From Holophagaceae bacterium UBA1801 (GTDB lineage Bacteria > Acidobacteriota > Holophagae > Holophagales > Holophagaceae): a stretch of 13,385 nucleotides of DNA. Made by a program: the position numbers and the translations under genes. The stretch covers positions 1 to 13,385 of the forward strand of contig DCFP01000110.1 in assembly GCA_002319925.1 (NCBI GenBank). Reading direction: 5' to 3'. Shown piece by piece: positions 6,730-13,385 of this stretch. Every line of letters begins with the position of its first letter. Position 1 is the first letter of the stretch. The notes under the pieces were generated by a model that was given only the letters and a program-made list of their open reading frames with translations, ran no database searches and had not been told where the DNA came from.

Positions 6730-6842
6730 CTGCCGGTTGCACGTCGCTGGCTTCGCAACACGCTTTGCGACGCCTCATCAATCATGCGGAAGGTATGCAG
6801 ATCCTCTTCCGTCCTCGCCACGAAGAACCCGATCCTGATGCC

Positions 6843-8012
6843 TCAATGATGAAATAGCCTCACCCCCGTGAAGCACATCACCATGCCGTAGGCGTCGCAG
6901 GCTTCGATCACGAGGTCGTCGCGCACGGAGCCGCCGGGCTGGAGGACGTAGGAGACGCCGCTGGCCTTGGCCCGGTCGATGTTGTCACGGAAGGGGAAGA
7001 AGGCGTCGGACGCCAGCGCCACGCCGCTCTTCGCGGCCAGATAGGTGCGTTTCTCCTCCAGGCTCATGCGGGCGGGCACGACCTCGTAGTTGTTGGCCCA
7101 GAGTTTCTCTTCCGCCGGGGAGAGCCACTCTTCGAGGTATTGATCGATGGCGTTGTTCCGCTCGGCCCGGCCCACTCCCGCCTTGAAGCGCATGCCCAGC
7201 ACCGCCGGGTGCTGGCGCAGGAACCACTTGTCCGCCTTCGACCCCGCCAGGCGCGTGCAGTGGATGCGGGACTGCTGGCCCGCTCCCACCCCGATCACCT
7301 GGCCCTCGAAGGCGAAGCACACCGAATTGGATTGCGTGTATTTCAGGGTGATCTCGGCGAGCAGCAGGTCCCGCTTCGCGGCTTCCGGCAGCTCCTTCTT
7401 CGCGCTCACGATGCGGTCGAGCATCGCGAAATCAGGAACGAGGCTGTTGCGCCTCTGCTCGAAGGTGATGCCGAAGATCTCGCGCGATTCCAGCTCGGGC
7501 GCCTCGTAGGAAGGATCGATCTGGATCACATGGTACTTGCCGTCCCGCTTGGCCTTCAGGATCGCCAGCGCCTCGGGCGTGAACCCAGGGGCAATGACGC
7601 CGTCGGAGACCTCGCGCTTCAGGATGCGGGCCGTGGCTTCGTCGCAGATGTCCGAAAGCGCCGCCCAATCCCCGAAGGCCGACATGCGGTCCGCGCCGCG
7701 GGCCCGCGCGTAGGCAGACGCGAGCGGTGTCAGTTCGAGATCATCCACGAAGCAGGACTTCTTCAGGTCCTCGGACAGGGGAAGCCCCAGGGCCGCGCCG
7801 GCCGGACTCACGTGCTTGAAGCAGGCTGCAGCGGGAAGTCCGAGGGAGCCCTTCAGCTCCTTCACCAGTTGCCACGCGTTCAAGGCATCGCAGAGATTGA
7901 TATAGCCTGGAGCCCCCGAAAGCACCGTGATGGGTAAGGGCCGGTCCACCGTGTAGACCCGCGCCGGGGCCTGATGAGGATTGCATCCGTACCGCAGCTT
8001 GATCTCGTCCAT
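6843..8012 (-). CDS. Stand-alone AICAR transformylase (phosphoribosylaminoimidazolecarboxamide formyltransferase)
   Basis: 389 residues from ATG 8010-8012, with GAAGGA about 10 bases upstream, ending FTGVRLFHH at TGA 6843-6845. The protein corresponds to only the C-terminal transformylase domain of PurH and lacks the IMP cyclohydrolase domain. It transfers the formyl group of 10-formyl-tetrahydrofolate to AICAR, giving FAICAR, in purine synthesis. Visible motifs: RYGCNPHQ (7-14), FKHVSPAG with the catalytic Lys66-His67 pair (Lys266/His267 in the human enzyme), SAFGDWAAL, KYTQSNSVC, GAGQQSRIH, ASDAFFPFRDNID and QPGGSVRDDLVIEACDAYG. All expected landmarks are present, so it should be active. 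A separate cyclohydrolase would have to be encoded elsewhere. The remnant of the terminator of the YgeY-like gene lies just upstream (8073-8156). Confidence 0.93.
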   Translation of the reverse strand: MDEIKLRYGCNPHQAPARVYTVDRPLPITVLSGAPGYINLCDALNAWQLVKELKGSLGLPAAACFKHVSPAGAALGLPLSEDLKKSCFVDDLELTPLASAYARARGADRMSAFGDWAALSDICDEATARILKREVSDGVIAPGFTPEALAILKAKRDGKYHVIQIDPSYEAPELESREIFGITFEQRRNSLVPDFAMLDRIVSAKKELPEAAKRDLLLAEITLKYTQSNSVCFAFEGQVIGVGAGQQSRIHCTRLAGSKADKWFLRQHPAVLGMRFKAGVGRAERNNAIDQYLEEWLSPAEEKLWANNYEVVPARMSLEEKRTYLAAKSGVALASDAFFPFRDNIDRAKASGVSYVLQPGGSVRDDLVIEACDAYGMVMCFTGVRLFHH

Positions 8013-8072
8013 GAATAATCGTCCTTCCCGAAATGAGGGTTCATTCCATCGATTTTCTCAACCTTTATATCT

Positions 8073-8156
8073 GACGATGCCATAAAGGCCCTGGGCTTAG
8101 TCGAAAGAAATCTCCCGAACCATACAAGGATTTATCAAATATACTTGTTCCAAATC
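8073..8156. repeat. Left copy of the 18-bp direct repeat with decayed peptidase 3'-UTR
   Basis: GACGATGCCATAAAGGCC at 8073-8090 is identical to 13149-13166. Beyond it the two sites stay alignable: AAGAAATCTCCCGAACCA here against GAGAAATCCCCCGGACCA there, then TACTTGTTCCAAATC against TACTTTGTTCCAATC at almost the same spacing. The hairpin arms have been lost on this side. The similarity stops just before the AT-rich gene at 8174, so this stretch also serves as that gene's upstream region. TATACT at 8140-8145 is a possible -10 box without a good -35. Confidence 0.8.
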
Positions 8157-8173
8157 ATAGGATTTACAAAACC

Positions 8174-9223
8174 ATGTCCCATATCAGTGCGAATGTCAGG
8201 TTAAGACCTGTTCGGTTTGGGTTCCTTGTGAGACCGGATGACGCAAAGCGGACGTTCGAAATATTTCGAATAAACACAAGTTTATGGGGCGGGCAGTTCA
8301 ATCCTATAATTCCCTATATTAAACAAATTCCAAAATGGTGGAACCGCTATAATCATAGGTTTGAGTCTGCCACACAGATTGTGAATGGCTACTTTGATTT
8401 TTTCGAGCCAGATTTCATTGTTGAGGCTGAACCTGGATTATCGAAAGGGTTCGGTTTCAGTTCTGATCGCATTTTGCAGCTATCTGACCTGATAGCGCAC
8501 GAAAGAGACAATATTCGAGCTGGCTATGGTCTAAGTGTGATGGGTTTGTATAGGGATCTGTTTAGGAATAATTTCCAATTTGTTCGGAGGCACGTATCTA
8601 AAATAATCAATGTTTCTCCAAAGGAAAATCAATTTAAAGCATTCTGCGCGTGTGTATTTGGTTCACTTCCTATTGACGGAGGATTGGAATATTTGGCACA
8701 AATGTTCGACGAAACCTTTGAGCCAAAACAGATCGCGTTAGATGGGGCTTCACTTGCAGAGCTATACGGGACCAGCTACGTCTCAGTATTGAGAATCGGG
8801 CGTGAAAACCTGAAAGTTGATTACACTGGGCATCATTGGCCCGCATTGTTCGTTCTTGATGCAAAGAAACCTAGAGATCTAATAGATTTTTGGAATCTGC
8901 GAGCTAGTAGACCAAGTGTAATAGCAATTCCTATTCAATGGGCTGAAGAATTATCAGCATTTTGCAAAGATTACATTGTTAAGCACCATGCACCACTACC
9001 GGGCAACCCGAATGGAGTGATGATCCATGCGACTGTGATGTTTTCAAGATCTATACCGACTGATGAAATCGAATCCATTCATCAAAAATATTTCCTTGTC
9101 GACAAAGATGGTGCGAACGTACGACAGGATTGGTACCCAACGATATGGAGACCGAGTCCGAATTACACTGTAAGGCACACAAGGCCTCTATTAACGGCCG
9201 AGGAGAATACCTTCGATAGATAA
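8174..9223 (+). pseudogene. N-terminal part of an AT-rich gene interrupted by an in-frame TAA (unknown family)
   Basis: 349 codons from ATG 8174, preceded by AGGA at 8159-8162, ending at TAA 9221-9223. The same frame then stays open for 460 more codons to 10606, so this is probably the first 43% of an 810-codon gene. I do not recognise the family. Visible segments are VRFGFLVRPDDAKRTFEIFR near the start, SSDRILQLSDL, and HHWPALFVLDAKKPRDLIDF followed by WNLRAS and VIAIPIQW; this D-L-I-D-x-W-N-L-R-A stretch looks like a conserved core. No signal peptide or membrane segment is seen. The DNA is much more AT-rich than the surrounding genes and uses AT-ending codons freely, suggesting transfer. 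It may still be made as a 349-residue protein. Confidence 0.7.
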
Positions 9224-10606
9224 GTCACGGATGAAGAATCAAGCATACGAATTGACTCCTTGTATCCAGATTTTGCTGAACAGTATGGAGGCTTTGCAAG
9301 ATGGGCAAATGTTCTAAAGCTACGTGATTGGACATTTAAGGATCGAATCGCAACAACATTCCCTTGCGATTTAAAAAGTTCCAAAGACTCTATTTTTGGA
9401 CCCAGCAGACACCGGCCACTATCCACAACTGAGGGGTTGGTGGTTTTCCCTGAATTTAAGAATTCCTTCGAGCTTTGGAATATATTCGATGGTACTACGG
9501 CTATTGCCAAGTGGTTAAAAATTTATGGTATAGAGGCGGAAATATCAGATGCAGGGAAAGTGACTCAGCAAATCATTCAAGGCTTAGGCGGGTTTTATGG
9601 GGTTGCAAGCCTTGCGAATTCGGAAATAGTAAAAATATTAAATAAAATTTCTCGTACACCGATCTCTCCGTCCGTCCAGCATCAGAAATTAAAACATGAG
9701 ATCAACAACGCAAGTAAGGGCGATATTTTTCCTTGTCGCAATTTCGAGATGTTGGTCGAGCGACACGCAGTTGAGCTTGGATTGAAACTACAGTGTACTA
9801 AGTGCTCTAGCTGGAGTTGGTATTCGCTTCGTCAATTGGATGAAAAATTGCAATGCAGCCTATGTTTGCGAGAATTCGGATTCCCAATTGTTGACCCGCA
9901 TTTGAGCACATGGTCATATCGCCTCATTGGACCATTTGCTATACCGAACTATGCGAACGGTGGTTACGCCTCATCCTTATCAATACGATTTTTCGCCAAC
10001 ATTCTCGATATCAATGTCGAGCCAAAGTTAACATGGTCGGCGGGACAGATATTGAACCTGTCTCCAGGGGTAAAAGTCGAGGCGGATTTTATATTGTGGT
10101 ATCAAAGGAAGCGCCACTTGGAAACAGACTATCCAACCGAATTGATTTTCGGTGAAGCCAAGAGTTTCCGTGGCGAAAATGTGGAAGAAAAGAAATTTAT
10201 CAAAGACGCTTTTCAGCAGGATGACGTTGATCGAATGAAGAAACTAGCAATTCGTTTTCCGGGATCAGTCCTTGTCTTCGCCACTATGAAGCACCCGAAT
10301 GAACTTTCACCAAATGAGATTTACCGTATCGCCAAGCTTGCGGCCTGGGGGCGTGAATTTGTGAAGGAACGAAACCAAACGAGGGCTCCAGTAATCATGT
10401 TGACGGGAATGGAGCTATTCGCGTCTCATTCCTTGCGTGAAACTTGGAGAAAAGCTGGTGGTAAACATGCGAGAATGCTTGAACTTGCAGGGATTGAATT
10501 AGATAGCCTCCGTGTATTCGCCGATCTTACACAACAGCTATACCTTGGTATGCCTTCGTATTTCGAGTGGCTTGAAGCAAAACGAAAAAAGAAAAGAACA
10601 AAATAG
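9224..10606 (+). pseudogene. C-terminal part of the same gene: zinc ribbon and PD-(D/E)XK nuclease-like domain
   Basis: 460 sense codons in the frame of the preceding gene part, beginning VTDEESSIRIDSLYPDFAEQ right after the TAA. The only usual in-frame start near the front is TTG 9260, with no good ribosome-binding site, which argues against an independent gene. Numbering along the joined frame, Cys541, Cys544, Cys561 and Cys564 form a CxxC-x16-CxxC zinc ribbon. VEADFILW (Asp638) and LIFGEAKSF (Glu661, Lys663) give D-x22-E-x-K, the core of PD-(D/E)XK nucleases such as Holliday-junction resolvases and restriction enzymes. After this come DDVDRMKKLAIRFPGSVLVF and VIMLTGMELF, helices and strands expected of that fold, and a Lys-rich tail. 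It probably cuts nucleic acid; a defence role is inferred. Composition is AT-rich. Confidence 0.75.
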
Positions 10607-10691
10607 AAAGATTAGGCTTGTGCTGAAGAAGCTGTGCTATCTCAATGCTCTACTTTTGTACATATAATCGACCATATGAGGGTAAATAAAA

Positions 10692-10730
10692 CCCCCGAGA
10701 TCACGCTGTGATTCGGGGGATTTGCTTTTT
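10692..10730 (+). terminator. Rho-independent terminator of the nuclease-like gene
   Basis: CCCCCGA (10692-10698) pairs with TCGGGGG (10713-10719) and ATCAC (10700-10704) with GTGAT (10708-10712), with one bulged G and a GCT loop, followed by TTTGCTTTTT. This is the strongest terminator in the window for the plus strand, 86 bases after the gene's stop. The A-rich left flank (AAATAAAA) would also allow termination of minus-strand transcription. Confidence 0.85.
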
Positions 10731-10759
10731 AGAATGCACTTGTCAAATTGGTGCTGAGT

Positions 10760-11012
10760 TTATTTGATTTCGTTTCCTGTGAGTTCCTGCCGGAACTGGG
10801 TCAAGGCCACTTTGTTCTCGGGCTTGTAGAGCGCGGGGACGGCGGCTTAGAGGGCGGCACAGTTCACGAGGTCCTGCTTCCAGGTCACTTCGTTGCGGGC
10901 GTGGGCCTGGGATTCACGGCGCCGGGGCCGAAGCCCACGCAGGGGATGCCATAGCGGCCCTGGATGGATACGCCGTTGGTGCTGAAGGTCCACTTGTTGG
11001 CGAGGGGTCGGC
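10760..11012 (-). pseudogene. Remnant B: decayed 3' end of a YgeY-like peptidase gene
   Basis: On the minus strand it encodes NKWTFSTNGVSIQGRYGIPC, VGFGPGA, then after two extra bases (near 10914) the shifted frame HARNEVTWKQDLVNCAAL, an in-frame TAA where the intact copy has Tyr, and AVPALYKPENKVALTQF, RQELTGNEIK with TAA at 10760-10762. It thus carries at least one frameshift and one premature stop. It covers both the region of fragment D and that of remnants A and C, which proves that those pieces come from one gene. The homology begins abruptly near 11012; the sequence to the right is unrelated. Confidence 0.87.
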
Positions 11013-11160
11013 TCGGACGCGACACAACTCTTACGCTTGCGGAAGCGATGGGTAGGCTGCGGGGGCTAGGTTGGCCATCTAGGTGGGTAGGCGGATCGCA
11101 CGTGGTTAATCCCTGGCGGGGCGATGGACGATAGATATTCTATCCAGACGGAGTCGCCGG
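11013..11160. other. Unassigned stretch between remnant B and the kinase fragment
   Basis: GC-rich sequence without a recognisable reading frame. A short inverted repeat GATAGA-TAT-TCTATC lies at 11130-11144, just upstream of the kinase-like fragment, and may be left from its promoter region. Confidence 0.35.
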
Positions 11161-11310
11161 TTGAGCCTTCCCGCACGCATAGGCAGGTTTGAGATCCTCA
11201 AGCGCATCGGCAAAGGAGCCATGGGGAAGGCCTTCATGGGCCGGGATACGATCCTGGGTCGGGAGGTCGCCATCAGGACGATCCTCGCCAACTCGTACTT
11301 CGGGGATATT
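11161..11310 (+). pseudogene. Fragment of a Ser/Thr protein kinase gene (N-terminal end only)
   Basis: Starting from TTG 11161 the frame reads LPARIGRFEILKRIGKGAMG, KAFMGRDTILGREVAIRTIL, the opening of a bacterial Hanks-type kinase: the glycine-rich loop GKGAMG and the strand around the ATP-binding lysine. Two features look damaged: the usual V-x-Y after the loop is KAF, and the VAIK lysine is Arg. Similarity is lost after about 45 residues and the frame stops at 11380-11382, where a complete kinase needs about 270 residues. It is therefore a truncated relic, not a working kinase. Kinases of this type phosphorylate proteins in the cytosol or at the membrane. Confidence 0.65.
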
Positions 11311-11320
11311 CACGCTGGAC

Positions 11321-11450
11321 TCAGTCCTCCCGCACTGTCACCGCCCAGGCCTTGGGCGTCCGGCGCAGGGCGGCGCGGGTGAGCTGGGCGGAAGCGATCA
11401 ACGGCTCCTCCATGTTCAGGGACTTAATATCCACCGCATGGTTATCCACT
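11321..11450 (-). pseudogene. Possible 3' end of an unidentified gene
   Basis: The minus strand gives VDNHAVDIKSLNMEEPLIAS, then AQLTRAALRRTPKAWAVTVR, ED and a TGA stop at 11321-11323. The third codon positions are mostly G or C over 30 codons (GCC CAG CTC ACC CGC GCC GCC CTG), as in the host's own genes, which suggests a real former coding sequence. I do not recognise the family. It abuts the kinase fragment tail to tail and seems to be another cut-off gene end in the segment. Confidence 0.35.
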
Positions 11451-11481
11451 AGGGTTGGCCTTTTCATTTCAGGGAAAGATT

Positions 11482-13134
11482 ATGACTACTACGGAAAAAG
11501 TCGCATTATCTGGAATAATGGTATTAATACCGATTTCGGCTGCAACTTACGCTGCATCTGTCCCGGTGACATCTACGCTGGAACAAACGATTATTCCAGT
11601 GGCTGTGCCGGCCAAATCGCCAAAAGTCCTTCCTAATGATGTTTCGAAATTTTCAAAGTATGGCTATGGTGTTTGGAAAGCCGGAAATGGAATCCCTTAT
11701 GAAAAAAGATTTGACCTGATGCCCAAAGCTTATGCGACGGACGCAGGTAAGACCAAAAATGGAACAAATCTGCTGCGCTTTTTTTCGATGAGCGATATTC
11801 ATATCACGGATGTTCAATCACCGGCCCAAACCATTAGTTTTGGCATGCAGGCGCAACCCGGAATGTCTTCGGCGTATTCTCCCGTTATTCCTTATACGAC
11901 TCATGTACTGGATGCGGCTGTGCAGACCGTCAATCTTTTGAACAAGAAAAAGCCATTTGACTTCGGTCTTTTTCTTGGTGATGCCATCAATAATTCCCAA
12001 CATAATGAACTCCGATGGTATATCGATATTATCGATGGTGGAAATATCAACCCAAATTCAGATCTGAAATCCAAACCCCCGACGGATTACATGCGACCTT
12101 ACAAGGCTCCTGGGTTGGATAAATCCATTCCTTGGTACCAGGTCATGGGTAACCACGATCATTTCTGGAGTGGGGTTGAAATTCCGAATGACTACATCAA
12201 GCAAGCCGTGGTTGGCGAATTGGTTCTCAACCTGGGCGATATCATCAAAGCCAACAAGGACGATCTGAACAGCCGCGGTTTGTATATGGGGATTGTCGAT
12301 GCCAAGACAACAGAAGGCAAAGTAATCGATTTTGGGCCGACGACGGGATATTCGTCCCTTCCCAAAGTCAATGCCAATGCACATCGGTTCTTGGTTTCGA
12401 GAAATCAGTGGATGGCCGAGTTTTTCAATACCATTTCCAGCCCAGTGGGTCATGGCTTCTCTCAAGATAACGTCAAGACGGGATTTGCCTGCTACACCTT
12501 TGAACCCAAGGCTGGTCTGCCGCTTAAGGTCATTGCCCTTGATGACACGGACTGCGACACGTGCACGCTGGGAAATGGCGCTCTCGGCGATCTCGACCAG
12601 GGGCGTTATGACTGGCTGGTGCGCGAACTCGACAAGGGTCAAGCTGAAGGCAAGCTCATGATCGTTGCTGCCCATGTCCCCGTGGGCGTGAGCGTACCCG
12701 GTTTCTCCATGTTTGATCCGGCCTCATCCCCCAAGGAAGATGCGCTGATTACCAAACTTCATGACTATCCGAACCTGATCCTGTGGATGTCGGGCCATCG
12801 CCACTTCAATTCAGTGACCGCGATGCCTTCTCCAGATGCCAATCGTCCTGAACTGGGTTTCTGGGTTGTTGAAACAGCATCCTTGAGAGATTTTCCACAG
12901 CAGTTCCGCTATTTCGATATTGTGCGCAATAGCGACAACACCATTTCGATCTTCACGACCAATGTCGACCCGGTCGTCAAGCCTGGATCGCCGGCTGCGA
13001 AATCGCGTTCATATGGAATTGCCGCCGGCGCGATCTTCCAATCCTGGCCGCCATACTCACCGTCTGGTGCCTACAACGCCGAGCTGGTCAAGAAATTGAG
13101 CGCTGAAATGCAGGAAAAGATTCAGAGCTATTGA
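11482..13134 (+). CDS. Secreted metallophosphoesterase (calcineurin-like, TIGR03768-type)
   Basis: 550 residues from ATG 11482, with AGGGA about 7 bases upstream; a TTG at 11455 is in frame but has no such site. An N-terminal signal peptide (TTTEKVALSGIMVLIPIS, then AATYAAS) points to export. The calcineurin-like metal-binding motifs appear in order: FFSMSDIHITD (D-x-H), LFLGDAINNSQHNE (G-D), VMGNHDHFW (GNHD/E), VAAHVPVG and MSGHRHFN (GH-x-H). All expected ligands are present, so it should be a two-metal phosphoesterase acting outside the cytoplasm on an unknown phosphoester. Large insertions between GD and GNHD fit the long TIGR03768 family, from memory. The first half is more AT-rich than the host genes, suggesting acquisition. 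It stands alone and is convergent with the YgeY-like gene. Confidence 0.88.
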   Translation: MTTTEKVALSGIMVLIPISAATYAASVPVTSTLEQTIIPVAVPAKSPKVLPNDVSKFSKYGYGVWKAGNGIPYEKRFDLMPKAYATDAGKTKNGTNLLRFFSMSDIHITDVQSPAQTISFGMQAQPGMSSAYSPVIPYTTHVLDAAVQTVNLLNKKKPFDFGLFLGDAINNSQHNELRWYIDIIDGGNINPNSDLKSKPPTDYMRPYKAPGLDKSIPWYQVMGNHDHFWSGVEIPNDYIKQAVVGELVLNLGDIIKANKDDLNSRGLYMGIVDAKTTEGKVIDFGPTTGYSSLPKVNANAHRFLVSRNQWMAEFFNTISSPVGHGFSQDNVKTGFACYTFEPKAGLPLKVIALDDTDCDTCTLGNGALGDLDQGRYDWLVRELDKGQAEGKLMIVAAHVPVGVSVPGFSMFDPASSPKEDALITKLHDYPNLILWMSGHRHFNSVTAMPSPDANRPELGFWVVETASLRDFPQQFRYFDIVRNSDNTISIFTTNVDPVVKPGSPAAKSRSYGIAAGAIFQSWPPYSPSGAYNAELVKKLSAEMQEKIQSY

Positions 13135-13148
13135 ACCTTACCCCCCCA

Positions 13149-13226
13149 GACGATGCCATAAAGGCCTCAAGAGAAATCCCCCGGACCACATCGTCCGATC
13201 CGGGGGAATTACTTTGTTCCAATCGA
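13149..13226. repeat. Right copy of the 18-bp direct repeat with peptidase 3'-UTR
   Basis: GACGATGCCATAAAGGCC at 13149-13166 repeats 8073-8090 exactly, 5,076 bases apart, and the next 60 bases also match the left copy at a lower level. This copy contains the intact hairpin at 13177-13207 and leads directly to the stop codon of the YgeY-like gene, so it looks like the original 3'-UTR. Confidence 0.85.
13177..13207. terminator. Bidirectional terminator between phosphoesterase and YgeY-like gene
   Basis: TCCCCCGGA (13177-13185) and TCCGGGGGA (13199-13207) form a 9-bp GC-rich stem, with an additional GGAC/GTCC pairing possible inside. The flanks (AATTACTTTGTT on plus, AATTTCTCTTGA-like on the minus side) allow termination of both converging genes. 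Confidence 0.75.
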
Positions 13227-13227
13227 A

Positions 13228-13385
13228 TTACTTGATCTCGTTCCCCGTCAGTTCCTGCCGGAACTGGGTCACGGCCACTTTTTTCTCGAGCTTGTAGAGC
13301 GCGGGGACGGCGGCGTAGAGGGCGGCGCAGTTCACGAGATCCTGTTTCCAGGTCACTTCGTTGGGGGCGTGGGCCTGGGATTCGG
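13228..13385 (-). CDS. YgeY-like M20-family peptidase/hydrolase (3' end, copy C, cut by window edge)
   Basis: The minus strand gives ESQAHAPNEVTWKQDLVNCA, ALYAAVPALYKLEKKVAVTQ, FRQELTGNEIK and TAA at 13228-13230; the rest is outside the window. These 51 residues are free of damage, unlike remnants A and B, and match the C-terminus of YgeY-family proteins (HAPNEKTWK and CAAMYAAIP in E. coli, from memory), extended by about 20 residues. YgeY-type enzymes are metal-dependent M20 amidohydrolases, found with YgeW and SsnA in the purine/selenium-linked degradation cluster of enterobacteria. No catalytic residues fall in the visible part, so activity cannot be judged. It is probably the functional parent of the other copies. 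Confidence 0.8.
   Translation of the reverse strand, partial: ESQAHAPNEVTWKQDLVNCAALYAAVPALYKLEKKVAVTQFRQELTGNEIK

Noticed and set aside
6730..6842. Minus-strand frame directly after the transformylase stop reading IRIGFFVARTEEDLHTFRMI
   Set aside because: It looks protein-like, but it has no start, is only about 40 codons long and matches no family I can name; too little to call a remnant.
7140..7937. Open frame of 265 codons antisense to the AICAR transformylase gene
   Set aside because: Shadow frame; the minus-strand product has all family motifs.
10640..10668. TATAAT at 10663-10668 as a promoter
   Set aside because: No acceptable -35 element at 16-18 bases upstream, and a strong terminator follows within 30 bases.
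8013..13385. Integrase, transposase or CRISPR array that would explain the repeated insertions
   Set aside because: None found: no recombinase-like protein, no terminal inverted repeats of an insertion sequence, and no regularly spaced repeats.

Overview
The window comes from a moderately GC-rich, Gram-negative-type bacterium: an ABC-transporter lipoprotein, strong AGGAGG ribosome-binding sites and GC-rich third codon positions. The stand-alone AICAR transformylase, the YgeY-like peptidase end and the CCCCCGG/CCGGGGG terminators would fit an Acidobacteriota of the Holophaga/Geothrix type. That placement is inference from memory; no rRNA or other marker is present.

Layout, left to right. (1) 1-782, minus: the 5' part of a branched-chain amino-acid type (LivK-like) substrate-binding lipoprotein, then about 600 bases of hairpin-rich non-coding DNA. 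(2) 1382-3691: a MocR/PdxR-like regulator divergent from a two-gene minus-strand operon (DUF2917 protein and a small SPFH-like protein). (3) 3829-5433: a LysE/ArgO-type amino-acid exporter divergent from its probable ArgP/LysG activator. (4) 5568-6729: a decayed YgeY-like 3' end, a frameshifted DUF2087 gene and a small dimeric alpha-beta-barrel protein. (5) 6843-8012, minus: a stand-alone AICAR transformylase. (6) 8073-13166: a 5.1 kb segment between two copies of an 18-bp direct repeat. It holds an AT-rich gene of 810 codons interrupted by one in-frame TAA, a second decayed YgeY-like 3' end, gene fragments (Ser/Thr kinase start, unknown 3' end) and a secreted metallophosphoesterase. (7) 13228-13385, minus: an undamaged 3' end of the YgeY-like peptidase gene, running off the window.

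The main structural result is that the 3' end of one minus-strand gene (YgeY-like M20 peptidase) occurs three times, with a fourth, more internal fragment at 3736-3815. Each copy lies immediately beyond the 3' end of a plus-strand gene (MocR, ArgP, nuclease-like gene, phosphoesterase), usually with a hairpin between. This is what serial accretion of DNA at one gene end would leave, with the newest copy intact at the right and older copies decaying to the left. The 18-bp repeat suggests that the peptidase gene once lay directly upstream of the AICAR transformylase gene.

The best candidate for an undescribed system is the AT-rich gene at 8174-10606. Its C-terminal part has a zinc ribbon followed by a PD-(D/E)XK nuclease-like motif, and its N-terminal part resembles no family I can name. 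Its composition, single-gene cargo layout and position suggest a mobile, possibly defensive gene. The internal stop means it may be inactive in this strain, or expressed as two polypeptides.
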